Source: Lachnospiraceae bacterium
Lineage (GTDB): Bacteria > Bacillota > Clostridia > Lachnospirales > Lachnospiraceae
Direction: 5' to 3'
Assembly (NCBI GenBank): GCA_017439675.1
Contig: JAFSIQ010000044.1
Span: 1-64,000, forward strand
Length of the DNA: 64,000 nt
The position numbers and the translations under genes are program-made. Shown here piece after piece: positions 41,883-50,381 of this stretch (the first letter of the stretch is position 1; each line of letters starts with the position of its first letter). Below the pieces are notes generated by a model. The model was not told where the DNA came from. It made no database searches and worked only from the letters and a program-made list of their open reading frames with translations.

Positions 41883-42932
41883 ATGGCGAATGAAGATAAG
41901 TTAAGAGCGTTAGATGCCGCATTGGCGAATATTGAAAAGCAGTTTGGTAAAGGAACTGTAATGAAGCTTGGAGATACAGCAGCTAGTATGAATGTGGAGG
42001 CAATTCCTACCGGTTCCTTAAGTTTAGATTTGGCATTGGGAATTGGAGGTGTTCCGAAAGGAAGAATTATCGAAGTGTATGGTCCGGAATCCAGTGGAAA
42101 GACAACGGTTGCGTTACATGTGGTTGCTGAAGTGCAGAAGAATGGTGGTATTGCAGGCTTTATTGATGCAGAGCATGCATTAGATCCAGTGTATGCGGCG
42201 AATATTGGTGTTGATATTAACAATTTATATATTTCGCAACCGGACAACGGAGAACAGGCGTTAGAGATTACGGAAACCATGGTTCGCTCGGGTGCGGTAG
42301 ACGTGATTATAGTAGATTCGGTTGCTGCGTTGGTTCCAAGAGCTGAGATTGATGGTGAGATGGGTGATACTCATGTCGGTTTACAGGCACGTCTTATGTC
42401 ACAGGCATTGAGAAAGTTAACAGCAGTAATTAGTAAGTCCAATTGTGTTGTTATCTTTATCAACCAGTTACGTGAGAAGGTTGGTGTTATGTTTGGTAAT
42501 CCAGAAACCACAACCGGTGGTAGAGCGTTAAAGTTCTATTCTTCGGTGCGTTTGGATGTTAGACGTATTGAAACTCTTAAGCAGAATGGGGAAGTGATTG
42601 GTAACCGTACAAGGGTGAAGGTTGTAAAGAACAAGGTTGCACCACCTTTTAAAGAGGCTGAATTTGATATTATGTTTGGTAAGGGTATTTCCAAGGAAGG
42701 TGATATTTTAGACCTGGCAGTGAAGGAGAATATCATCAACAAAGCAGGTGCATGGTTCTCATACAACGGAGAGAAAATTGGACAGGGTAGAGAGAATACC
42801 AAGATTTTTCTTCAGGACAATCCGGACATTGCACAGGAAGTGGAGCAGAAGGTACGAATTGCAGCAGGTGTTGCCAATGGTGCAGAAGATGCAGTTACTA
42901 TGCCGACTTCAGTAGCAGATGAGGAAGAATAG
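41883..42932 (+). CDS. recA: recombinase RecA
   Basis: RecA (349 aa) forms filaments on single-stranded DNA, drives strand exchange and triggers LexA self-cleavage. Walker [10 protein letters not shown] (Lys73), Walker [11 protein letters not shown], loop L1 [20 protein letters not shown], loop L2 [28 protein letters not shown], and the [16 protein letters not shown]-terminal segment are all intact, with an acidic tail. GGAGGT ribosome site 8 nt before ATG 41883. LexA-controlled promoter upstream; recX follows immediately. Confidence 0.99.
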   Translation: MANEDKLRALDAALANIEKQFGKGTVMKLGDTAASMNVEAIPTGSLSLDLALGIGGVPKGRIIEVYGPESSGKTTVALHVVAEVQKNGGIAGFIDAEHALDPVYAANIGVDINNLYISQPDNGEQALEITETMVRSGAVDVIIVDSVAALVPRAEIDGEMGDTHVGLQARLMSQALRKLTAVISKSNCVVIFINQLREKVGVMFGNPETTTGGRALKFYSSVRLDVRRIETLKQNGEVIGNRTRVKVVKNKVAPPFKEAEFDIMFGKGISKEGDILDLAVKENIINKAGAWFSYNGEKIGQGRENTKIFLQDNPDIAQEVEQKVRIAAGVANGAEDAVTMPTSVADEEE

Positions 42933-42933
42933 A

Positions 42934-43536
42934 ATGCAGGTTACAAAGATAGAAGAGGGCAAAGGGAAGTGCTATCGTGTATATGGCGATGAGGAATATC
43001 TTTTCTCCCTCTATGGTACAGAATTAAAACAATATCACATCACAGAATGGGCGGATATTGACAGTGATGTGATTCGTGATATTATTGATAATCTTATATA
43101 TAAGCGCGCGAGAGAACGCGCGCTTTATTTGTTAGAAAGAAGACCACTTTCTATCCGTATGATGAAAGAGAAATTGCAAAGAAATGAATACCCAGATGAT
43201 GTTATTGATAGGGTTGTTCTCTTTTTGAGGCAATACCAATATCTGGATGATGCAGAATACGTTCGCATGTATGTAAATTCTTATGGTGGAAGAAAAAGTA
43301 AGCGACAACTGTGTTGTGATTTGTTGACAAAAGGTTTGGCTAAGGATGTAATTGATGATTATTTTGCGCAGAATGATTACTCAGAGGAACAAAGTTTTTC
43401 AATACAGTTTGAGCGCTATATCAGAGGCAAGAATTTGCAGGATTATTCCGTAAGGAATAAGGTTTTTCGTTATTTCTACGGAAAAGGATTTTCGGCGTCT
43501 CTCATTGAGTCTTATCTAAAAGAGAGAGAAATTTAA
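42934..43536 (+). CDS. recX: regulatory protein RecX
   Basis: RecX (200 aa) limits RecA filament growth. Helical repeats with typical patterns: RARERALYLLERRPLSIRMMKEKLQR, DDVIDRVVLFLRQYQYLDDAEYVRMYV and a C-terminal YFYGKGFSASLIESYL. ATG 42934 starts 1 nt after recA's stop, using GAGGAAG in the recA end as ribosome site; an alternative ATG at 42919 would overlap recA. A strong GC-rich hairpin inside its coding region (43102-43125) may cut its transcription. Confidence 0.93.
   Translation: MQVTKIEEGKGKCYRVYGDEEYLFSLYGTELKQYHITEWADIDSDVIRDIIDNLIYKRARERALYLLERRPLSIRMMKEKLQRNEYPDDVIDRVVLFLRQYQYLDDAEYVRMYVNSYGGRKSKRQLCCDLLTKGLAKDVIDDYFAQNDYSEEQSFSIQFERYIRGKNLQDYSVRNKVFRYFYGKGFSASLIESYLKEREI
43102..43125 (+). 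terminator. terminator-like hairpin inside recX
   Basis: AAGCGCGCG (43102-43110) pairs perfectly with CGCGCGCTT (43117-43125), loop AGAGAA, followed by TATTTG. It encodes the KRARERAL segment using GC-rich codons (CGC, GCG) unlike the surroundings. It could act as a partial terminator. Confidence 0.5.
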
Positions 43537-43555
43537 AGATTACTGATACTTTTGC

Positions 43556-43584
43556 TTGACATAATGTACAAAAAAAGATAGAAT
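43556..43584 (+). promoter_or_regulatory. rny promoter
   Basis: TTGACA (43556-43561), 17-bp spacer, TAGAAT (43579-43584). The transcript would begin near 43591, at a hairpin with TGCACTT (43593-43599) and AAGTGCA (43605-43611). Confidence 0.8.
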
Positions 43585-43625
43585 TTAACTGTTGCACTTA
43601 TATCAAGTGCACAGAAAACTTAATA

Positions 43626-43638
43626 AGGAGGTGCTCCT
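43626..43638 (+). promoter_or_regulatory. ribosome site of rny inside a hairpin
   Basis: AGGAG (43626-43630), GTG loop, CTCCT (43634-43638) directly before the GTG start codon at 43639. Folding would hide the ribosome site. Confidence 0.55.
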
Positions 43639-45189
43639 GTGGATATACAGTATATCATCATTTTTGCTATTATTTTAATCGTAGCTGTTATTGTTTCATG
43701 GGTTCTTTCGCTTACATATCGTAAGAATGTAGTAGAAAAGAAGAATTCTGACGCAGAAGACAGAGCGAGAGAGATTATAGATGAAGCTGTGAAGAATGCT
43801 GAAGCTAAGAAAAAGGAGATTCTCCTAGAGGCAAAGGAAGAGTCGATTAAGACGAAGAATGATCTTGATAAAGAGATTAAAGACCGTCGTAATGAGGTTC
43901 AGAGAATGGAAAAGCGTGTGATTTCACGCGAAGAGAATTTGGACCGCAAAGCAGAGGCGATTGAGAAGAAAGAAGCAAACCTTGCGTCTAGAGAACAGGA
44001 TTTGGAAAAGCAGAAGGCGAACGTAGAACAGCTTGAAGCAAAAAGATTACAGGAACTAGAGAGAATCTCTGGATTAACCTCTGAACAAGCAAAAGAGTAT
44101 TTATTAAAGACTGTTGAAGATGAAGTTAAACATGAAACCGCAGTTCTAGTAAAAGAATTAGAGACTAGAGCAAAAGAAGAAGCAAGTAAGAAGGCAAAGG
44201 AATACGTGGTGACAGCAATTCAGAAGTGTGCTGTTGATCATGTTGCCGAGACTACTATTTCTTTAGTACAATTACCAAATGATGAGATGAAGGGACGCAT
44301 TATTGGTCGTGAAGGACGTAACATCCGTACGTTGGAGACTATGACAGGTGTAGATTTGATTATTGATGATACACCGGAAGCGGTTATCTTATCAAGCTTT
44401 GATCCGGTAAGACGTGAAGTGGCAAGAATTGCACTTGAAAAGTTGATTGTGGATGGAAGAATTCACCCGGCTAGGATTGAAGAGATGGTTGAAAAAGCAC
44501 AGAAAGAAGTCGAGCAGATGATGCGCGAAGAAGGAGAGAATGCCACATTAGAGGTTGGTGTTCAGGGAATTCATCCAGAACTGATTCGTTTACTTGGTAA
44601 GATGAAGTTTAGAACCAGTTATGGACAGAACGCATTGAAGCATTCAATGGAGGTAGCTCAATTATGTGGTTTGTTGGCTGCTGAGATTGGTGTGGATGTT
44701 CGCTTAGCTAAGCGTGCTGGTCTTTTACATGATATTGGTAAATCTGTGGATCATGAGATGGAAGGTTCTCATATTCAGATTGGTGTGGACTTATGTAGAA
44801 AATATAAGGAATCTGCGTTGATTATCAATGCAGTAGAAGCACATCATGGTGATGTGGAACCAGAATCATTGATTGCATGTATCGTACAGGCAGCAGATGC
44901 AATTTCTGCCGCACGTCCGGGTGCAAGACGTGAGACATTGGAGACTTACACCACTAGATTGAAGAAGTTGGAAGATATTGCTAACGGATTCAAGGGTGTG
45001 GATAAAACTTTTGCTATTCAGGCAGGTAGAGAGATTCGTATTATGGTAGTTCCAGAGCAGATTAATGATGCCGACATGGTACTCATGGCAAGAGATATTT
45101 CAAAGCAAATCGAAAGTGAGCTTGAATATCCAGGTCAGATTAAGGTTAATTTAATTCGTGAGTCCCGTGTAACGGATTATGCGAAATAG
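43639..45189 (+). CDS. rny: ribonuclease Y
   Basis: RNase Y (516 aa) is the membrane-bound endoribonuclease that starts mRNA decay in many Firmicutes. N-terminal membrane helix (about 4-24, [19 protein letters not shown]), a long charged coiled coil (about 30-200), a KH domain with [13 protein letters not shown] (about 217-230), and an HD domain with HDIGKS (His364-Asp365) and [10 protein letters not shown]. Start GTG 43639 with AAGGAGGTG upstream, which can fold into a hairpin with the following CTCCT. Own promoter and terminator. Confidence 0.97.
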   Translation: MDIQYIIIFAIILIVAVIVSWVLSLTYRKNVVEKKNSDAEDRAREIIDEAVKNAEAKKKEILLEAKEESIKTKNDLDKEIKDRRNEVQRMEKRVISREENLDRKAEAIEKKEANLASREQDLEKQKANVEQLEAKRLQELERISGLTSEQAKEYLLKTVEDEVKHETAVLVKELETRAKEEASKKAKEYVVTAIQKCAVDHVAETTISLVQLPNDEMKGRIIGREGRNIRTLETMTGVDLIIDDTPEAVILSSFDPVRREVARIALEKLIVDGRIHPARIEEMVEKAQKEVEQMMREEGENATLEVGVQGIHPELIRLLGKMKFRTSYGQNALKHSMEVAQLCGLLAAEIGVDVRLAKRAGLLHDIGKSVDHEMEGSHIQIGVDLCRKYKESALIINAVEAHHGDVEPESLIACIVQAADAISAARPGARRETLETYTTRLKKLEDIANGFKGVDKTFAIQAGREIRIMVVPEQINDADMVLMARDISKQIESELEYPGQIKVNLIRESRVTDYAK

Positions 45190-45220
45190 ACTGAAAGCAG
45201 TTGCTTTGATACGAAGTCAG

Positions 45221-45252
45221 AGGAATAGGTACAATGTACCTATTCCTTTTTT
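45221..45252 (+). terminator. intrinsic terminator of rny
   Basis: A perfect 12-bp stem, AGGAATAGGTAC (45221-45232) with GTACCTATTCCT (45236-45247), 3-nt loop, six Ts. Confidence 0.92.
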
Positions 45253-45298
45253 GCTTTATGGAAAATCACATGGGAATTATGTATAATCCAAAACCGTC

Positions 45299-45327
45299 AC
45301 ATATTTTCTGCCTTTTAATCATATAAG
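45299..45327 (+). promoter_or_regulatory. SigE-like promoter before the SpoIIM-like gene
   Basis: ACATATT (45299-45305), 14-bp spacer, CATATAAG (45320-45327) resembles the mother-cell SigE pattern (ATATT-N14-CATACAnT) with mismatches. Confidence 0.4.
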
Positions 45328-45417
45328 TATAGGTAATTGAGAATTTGTAATATAGGTGTTTTCGCATTGTTGTCTATGTATTAGAGGATGAAAAGAGTCA
45401 TAAATGGAGAAGAGAGT

Positions 45418-45996
45418 ATGGTAAAAAGAACAAATAATTATATGTTATATACATACGGAATGTTAATATTGGGCGTAATGCTAGGAAGCCTTGTTTTTTT
45501 GAGTGCCATTATGTGTGGAAATCAGTATTTATTGAATTTTGGTCTGGAGGATTTTGATGTTGCGGTTTTGTTTAATGCACCAGAATCGAAAATTATAATA
45601 CATATAATGAAAAAGAGGATTATTCAGCTCTTTATATTTGTATTGTTAACGATATTGACTTCCTATCCGGTTGCAACTACTGTGTTTTGTGGAAGTTTTG
45701 GTGCATATTACGGAATAGTTATATGTAATCTGATACTGAAATATGGAATCAGTGGTTTGGGATATGGATTGGCGTGCTTTTTTCCACATTTTATGCTATA
45801 TTTTCTCATTATTTATTTGATTGGACTGTGGAGGGCGAATGCAGCTTCTTCTGCTCAAAAATATTATGGAAATGTAACTAAAATTGAAATGGTTGTTAAA
45901 ATTGTTGTAATATTTTCGTTGTTTTTGATAGCAGTAATCTGGGAGATGAAATTTCAAAAAAATTTTTTAAATTATTTTTTTCAATATCTAGTATGA
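45418..45996 (+). CDS. spoIIM: SpoIIM-like sporulation membrane protein
   Basis: A 192-aa polytopic membrane protein with about five hydrophobic segments (LYTYGMLILGVMLGSLVFL; IIQLFIFVLLTILTSYPVATTVFCGSFGAYYGI; GLGYGLACFFPHFMLYFLIIYLIGLW; a C-terminal helix). Order and pattern (long second helix pair, PHF before helix 4) match SpoIIM, which acts with SpoIID and SpoIIP in forespore engulfment. It lies just upstream of xerD, as spoIIM does in Bacillus, and has a SigE-like promoter. ATG 45418 has GGAGA 7 nt upstream; the in-frame ATG 45388 touches its own would-be ribosome site. Sequence similarity alone is modest. Confidence 0.65.
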   Translation: MVKRTNNYMLYTYGMLILGVMLGSLVFLSAIMCGNQYLLNFGLEDFDVAVLFNAPESKIIIHIMKKRIIQLFIFVLLTILTSYPVATTVFCGSFGAYYGIVICNLILKYGISGLGYGLACFFPHFMLYFLIIYLIGLWRANAASSAQKYYGNVTKIEMVVKIVVIFSLFLIAVIWEMKFQKNFLNYFFQYLV

Positions 45997-46067
45997 AAAT
46001 ATTATGTAAATACTTTATTTGGTGGAAAATGGCTTTATGCCTTGAAATACAAGGGTTTTTCGGAAAA

Positions 46068-46100
46068 ATAATGTTTGATTTTATGTAAATTAAACATTAT
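46068..46100. promoter_or_regulatory. 33-bp near-perfect palindrome over the xerD promoter
   Basis: Centre at 46084; arms ATAATGTTT (46068-46076) and AAACATTAT (46092-46100) are perfect, inner arms ATTT/AAAT also pair; 13 of 16 position pairs match. It spans the -35 to -10 region and includes TTATGTAAAT (46081-46090), which occurs again at 46002-46011. Confidence 0.55.
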
Positions 46101-46103
46101 AAT
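46075..46103 (+). promoter_or_regulatory. xerD promoter
   Basis: TTGATT (46075-46080), 17-bp spacer, TATAAT (46098-46103). Confidence 0.65.
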
Positions 46104-46136
46104 AGGGATAGTGATTTTATATTAAGGGGTTAGAGA

Positions 46137-47030
46137 ATGTTACAAAAGATTGATGAGTTCGTGGAATATTTAACAAATGTGAAGCGCTCTAGTAAGAATA
46201 CAATTGCATCTTATAAGAGGGATTTGGTTAAGCTTAATAATTACTTAACAGATGCAGGCATTCAAAAATTTGGAGAGGTTACCAATACAGATTTGAATTC
46301 CTATATTTTGATGATTGAAAAGCAGGGTATGTCAACAGCTACAGTTTCTAGAAATATTGCTTCCGTGAAAGCATTTTTCTTATATTTGTTGAAACAGGGG
46401 GTTATTTCAGAGGATCCAAGTGAGACCTTAAAGCCACCTAAGATTGAGAAGAAGGCACCTGTTATATTGACCATCGAAGAGATTAATCTTTTGTTGGAAC
46501 AGCCAAGTGGTTCTGCACCAAAGGAAATCAGAGATAAAGCGATGTTGGAACTTTTGTATGCAACAGGCATTCGCGTATCAGAATTGATTGGATTGCGTGT
46601 AAAGGATGTCAATTTGTCCATGAATTTCTTACAGTGCCGTGATGGTAATAAAGAGAGAGTGATTCCGTTTACCAACGAAACGAAGTCTGCATTGGAGAAT
46701 TATTTAAACAATGCTAGAGAAGTTATGTGTAAAGATAATCAGGAATGTCTGTTTACTAATTGTCAGGGTTCCCCAATGACCAGACAGGGTTTTTGGAAGA
46801 TTATCAAATATTATTCTGCGAAGGCAGGAATCAAAAAAGACATCACGCCGCATACCATTCGTCATTCTTTTGCAATGCATTTGGTAAACAATGGTGCGGA
46901 TTTGAAGTCTGTTCAGGAGATGCTTGGTCATTCAGATATTTCTACAACGCAGATTTATGTGAAAACCAATATGAACACCAAGATTAAAGAGGTTTATGAA
47001 AAAGCACATCCTAGGGCAAAGGTTATATAA
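46137..47030 (+). CDS. xerD: site-specific tyrosine recombinase XerD
   Basis: XerD (297 aa) works with a partner at the dif site to resolve chromosome dimers. N-terminal SAM-like domain (FVEYLTNVKRSSKNTIASYKRDLVKL) and catalytic domain with Arg146 (ATGIRVSEL), Lys in the beta-hairpin, His239 and Arg242 (HTIRHSF), His265 (LGHSD) and nucleophile Tyr274 (QIYVKT). Full catalytic set intact. Length normal (295-300). Position after spoIIM is the Firmicutes order. It is a housekeeping recombinase, not a sign of an integrated element: no phage or integrative genes surround it. Confidence 0.95.
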   Translation: MLQKIDEFVEYLTNVKRSSKNTIASYKRDLVKLNNYLTDAGIQKFGEVTNTDLNSYILMIEKQGMSTATVSRNIASVKAFFLYLLKQGVISEDPSETLKPPKIEKKAPVILTIEEINLLLEQPSGSAPKEIRDKAMLELLYATGIRVSELIGLRVKDVNLSMNFLQCRDGNKERVIPFTNETKSALENYLNNAREVMCKDNQECLFTNCQGSPMTRQGFWKIIKYYSAKAGIKKDITPHTIRHSFAMHLVNNGADLKSVQEMLGHSDISTTQIYVKTNMNTKIKEVYEKAHPRAKVI

Positions 47031-47044
47031 TATTTCAAGAAAAG

Positions 47045-47073
47045 AAGGTATCTGTTATAGATATCTTTTTTTC
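47045..47073 (+). terminator. intrinsic terminator of xerD
   Basis: AAGGTATCT (47045-47053) pairs with AGATATCTT (47059-47067), one G-T pair, followed by a T run. Confidence 0.8.
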
Positions 47074-47106
47074 TTGTATGTATACTGTGAAAATTAGGTG
47101 AATTGT

Positions 47107-47135
47107 TTGTATATTGACGAAAATTATTGTATAAT
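47107..47135 (+). promoter_or_regulatory. promoter of the ABC transporter-CAP operon
   Basis: TTGTAT (47107-47112), 17-bp spacer, consensus TATAAT (47130-47135). Confidence 0.55.
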
Positions 47136-47237
47136 TTACATGTCTGTGTACATACAAGGAATAACGTTATCATGAAAGAGAAGGACAAAGTGCTTGGATA
47201 GAATGAAGGATACGTTATGAAAGATTTGGAGGATGTT

Positions 47238-48170
47238 ATGATAGAAGTGAAGAATCTTACCATGTCTTATGGTAAGAGAATGGTGTTAGATGATATTTCG
47301 TTTCAAATTCAAGAAGGTATGATGGTTGGTTTGTTAGGCGCTAATGGAGCGGGTAAGACTACTACCATGAATATTTTGACGGGTTACTTAAAGCCTACAA
47401 GTGGAGAGATTATTATAAATGAGGTGGATGTGCGGAACAACCCTAAGGAAGCGAAAAGAAAAATTGGATATTTGCCAGAACATCCGCCTGTTTACAAGGA
47501 TATGAAGGTGTTTGAGTACCTTGTTTTTGTGGCAGAACTTAAGGGTGTGAAGGATAAGAAAGCGGAAGTGTGTCGTGTGATGGAACAGATGAATTTGTCT
47601 GACCGTCGCAATGATTTTATCAAGAAATTGTCAAAGGGTATGCAACAAAGAGTGGGTTTTGCTCAGGCACTGATTGGAAATCCTGAGGTGTTGATTTTAG
47701 ATGAACCATTAGTTGGTCTAGATCCTGCAGAAGCAAAGAGAACAAGAGAATTGATTAAAGAGTTGCAGGGAGAACATATTGTTATCATCAGTTCTCATGT
47801 TTTGAAAGAAATTGAAGAACTATGCAACATGATTTTGATGTTAAAAGATGGAAAGATTATATTAAATGATTCTACGAAGGGCGCAAAGCGACGGGGGCAC
47901 AGCAATCAATATCGCTTGATTGTAAAAGGTGATATGGATATGATAGAACAGGTGCTTCATTCATATGATTCAGTTAAAAAGTTGCAGTATGTGACCGAGA
48001 AGGAAGCTGGTGTGCATGAATTTTTGATTACAACCAAGAGTGCCAAAGATATTCGTGATAATATTATTGGACATTTGGTTGGTAAACGTTTAAGTGTTTA
48101 CGGAATTGAGAAAATAGAATCTTCTTTGGAGGAAGTATACATTAAGATGACCGATGAGGAGGAAGAGTAG
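47238..48170 (+). CDS. ABC transporter ATP-binding protein (GldA-type)
   Basis: A 310-aa ATPase of the export-type ABC family closest in pattern to GldA/NatA-like proteins. Walker A GANGAGKTT (Lys40), Q-loop region GYLPEHPPVY, signature LSKGMQQR, Walker B VLILDEPLVGLD and H-loop SSHVL; a C-terminal regulatory extension of about 90 residues follows. ATG 47238 is chosen since GGAGG (47228-47232) precedes it by 5 nt; an in-frame ATG at 47217 has no site. The permease gene starts the base after its stop. Confidence 0.93.
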   Translation: MIEVKNLTMSYGKRMVLDDISFQIQEGMMVGLLGANGAGKTTTMNILTGYLKPTSGEIIINEVDVRNNPKEAKRKIGYLPEHPPVYKDMKVFEYLVFVAELKGVKDKKAEVCRVMEQMNLSDRRNDFIKKLSKGMQQRVGFAQALIGNPEVLILDEPLVGLDPAEAKRTRELIKELQGEHIVIISSHVLKEIEELCNMILMLKDGKIILNDSTKGAKRRGHSNQYRLIVKGDMDMIEQVLHSYDSVKKLQYVTEKEAGVHEFLITTKSAKDIRDNIIGHLVGKRLSVYGIEKIESSLEEVYIKMTDEEEE

Positions 48171-50381
48171 ATGTTGGCTATTTTGAAAAGAGAATTGAAA
48201 AACTACTACACCTCAGTGTTTGCTTATGTGTATTACGCATTATTCTATGCTATGGCAGGTGTGTTCTTTGCAATGAATTGTATGGATACCTATAGCACTC
48301 AATTTGGCTACCATGTATTGCAATATGTATTTTATGTGATTGTGGTGATTCTTCCGTTTTGCACAATGAAACTATTTGCGTTAGAACGCAAATACGGAAC
48401 GGACCAATTACTGTTCACTGCACCGGTTTCGTCTATTTCTGTGTTGATGGGTAAGTTTTTGGCAACTGTGGTTTTTACATTTGTACCAGTTGTGGGGAGT
48501 GTCATTTATCCCATTATAATATCGATGTATGGCACCATTAGTTTGCGATGTTTATTGTCTGCTTATATTGGGTTTTCATTGGTTGTATTGTTGCTGTTGG
48601 CAATTGGCTTGTTTGTATCTACTTTGACAACGAACACGGTATTAGTGGTGGTAATTTCTTATGCGATATATGCTTTTATTTTGATGGGAAAAGTTATAGA
48701 AGGGATTGCCACATCAAGAACAGCATATCATATCATTGGTCAAGTTTCTATCTATAACAAATTGAATGATATGTTTTCTGGAATTGTGAGAAGTGGGGAT
48801 ATCATATATCTTCTAGCCCTTACAGTAATGTTTGTTTTACTTGCATGGATTGCTTTGGAATGCAGACGACAGAATGTATGGAAAATGATTGGAATGGGTG
48901 CTTTTGTTGTATTGTCCAGTGTTTTTGTGAGTGGAGTGGCTTTTCGCTATACAAAGGTATATGATTTTACGGCAGAACAATTGTTGGTGTTTTCTGACCA
49001 GACAAAAGAGATTGTTGGGAAGATAGACAAGCCAACGGATATTTATTACATTGGTGAAGAGAGTATTGCCAATGCCACACTTGTAGAATTTTTAAATGCC
49101 TATGAAGATTTAAATGACAATATTACTGTTCATTATAAGGACATATCTACAGATATTGATTTTTTCAATGCTTATTTGGCTGGTTATTATGAAGTTAATG
49201 AAACGAGTTTGGTTGTGGTATGCGGAGACCGGTATATATATTTGGATGCAGCGGATTATTATGATGTCGTTCAGAAGATTTCTAATTCTGAGGAGGTATA
49301 TTTAAAATTAGAAGAACAACTTACTAGTGCCATCTATTATACCAATTCGGAAGAATTTATTGAATTGACGATGCTCATTGGTCATTCAGAAAGTTATTTG
49401 AATAGCGACTTTGAAAATATGCTGTCCTTGAGCAATTATGAAATAGAAGAGTTGGATTTGCCATCGGAGATGACTAAGCTTGAAAAAACCATTTCAGATG
49501 ATTGTCAGAATATTATGATATACACACCGCAGACAGATTATACTGAAGATGAAATTGGTGAATTGGAGAAGTTTCTAGAACGAGGTGGTAATCTGTATGT
49601 AGTATTAGATACATTGAATGAGGATTTGCCAAACGTTTATTCATTTTTGAAGGAATATGGCTTAGATGTGCAATCTGGAGTTGTAGTAGAGCGCGATGAA
49701 TCCTACTATGCTTATGATACACCATATTATCTGCTTCCTCGTATTCAAGATACAGAGTATACAAAGAATATTATGGATAACGAATTTACCATATATTCCA
49801 TGACAAGCAAGGGTATATTACCGAATGGAAGCGGTAATGGGTATATAAGTACAGATTTGTTGATGACTAGTGGAACTGCGTTTTCAAAAGCTAGCGATTA
49901 TGAGAATATTAGTGAGCAGTCAGATGAGGATGTAGGAGGGCCATTTAGCATTGCGTCCTGTGCGTCTAATCCAGATGAGGGACGGATTTTATTGTTTGCC
50001 TCTGATGTATTTTTTAATGACCAGGCAAATGATGAGTCTAGTGGCGCTAATCGTAAGTTCTTTTTGGAAATTATGAACCAGATAACTGGAAATAAAGAGG
50101 TGATTTGGATTGATGGTAAGCGTGTAGGTGACCAAAAGGCATTATATCCATATAATTCAAGAGGACTTGTAAAGATTGTAATTATTGGAATCGTACCATT
50201 TATTATTTTATTGTTTGGTATAGGTTTGATTACTATGTACCGCAAGAATATTGTTATCAATCTATTGCATAAAAAGGATGATGATGAAAAAAATGACGAA
50301 CAACAAGAAGAAATTGAAGAACAGGAAAGCGAGGAACTACAACAGGACGACGAATCACGAAAAGATGAAAGGAATTTTTAA
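48171..50381 (+). CDS. GldF-GldG-type ABC permease/auxiliary fusion protein
   Basis: A 736-aa membrane protein that fuses an ABC-2 type permease (residues 1-250, six membrane helices, RELKNYYTSVFAYVYYALF and ALERKYGTDQLLFTAPVS typical of GldF) to a large extracytoplasmic GldG-like domain (about 265-665; PTDIYYIGEESI, YTEDEIGELEKFLERGGNLYVVLD), a last membrane helix (about 670-695) and a highly acidic cytoplasmic tail. Despite the Gld name, such transporters are widespread in non-gliding Firmicutes; the cargo is unknown. It directly follows its ATPase and its end overlaps the next gene by 17 nt. Confidence 0.9.
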   Translation: MLAILKRELKNYYTSVFAYVYYALFYAMAGVFFAMNCMDTYSTQFGYHVLQYVFYVIVVILPFCTMKLFALERKYGTDQLLFTAPVSSISVLMGKFLATVVFTFVPVVGSVIYPIIISMYGTISLRCLLSAYIGFSLVVLLLLAIGLFVSTLTTNTVLVVVISYAIYAFILMGKVIEGIATSRTAYHIIGQVSIYNKLNDMFSGIVRSGDIIYLLALTVMFVLLAWIALECRRQNVWKMIGMGAFVVLSSVFVSGVAFRYTKVYDFTAEQLLVFSDQTKEIVGKIDKPTDIYYIGEESIANATLVEFLNAYEDLNDNITVHYKDISTDIDFFNAYLAGYYEVNETSLVVVCGDRYIYLDAADYYDVVQKISNSEEVYLKLEEQLTSAIYYTNSEEFIELTMLIGHSESYLNSDFENMLSLSNYEIEELDLPSEMTKLEKTISDDCQNIMIYTPQTDYTEDEIGELEKFLERGGNLYVVLDTLNEDLPNVYSFLKEYGLDVQSGVVVERDESYYAYDTPYYLLPRIQDTEYTKNIMDNEFTIYSMTSKGILPNGSGNGYISTDLLMTSGTAFSKASDYENISEQSDEDVGGPFSIASCASNPDEGRILLFASDVFFNDQANDESSGANRKFFLEIMNQITGNKEVIWIDGKRVGDQKALYPYNSRGLVKIVIIGIVPFIILLFGIGLITMYRKNIVINLLHKKDDDEKNDEQQEEIEEQESEELQQDDESRKDERNF

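Noticed and set aside
45990..46014. Full dif site next to xerD
   Set aside because: Only the TTATGTAAA half matches the recalled consensus; the left half and central spacing do not fit, and dif normally lies at the terminus of replication.
46137..47030. xerD as the integrase of a mobile element
   Set aside because: The sequence and gene order match housekeeping XerD; there are no attachment repeats, tRNA gene or phage genes nearby.
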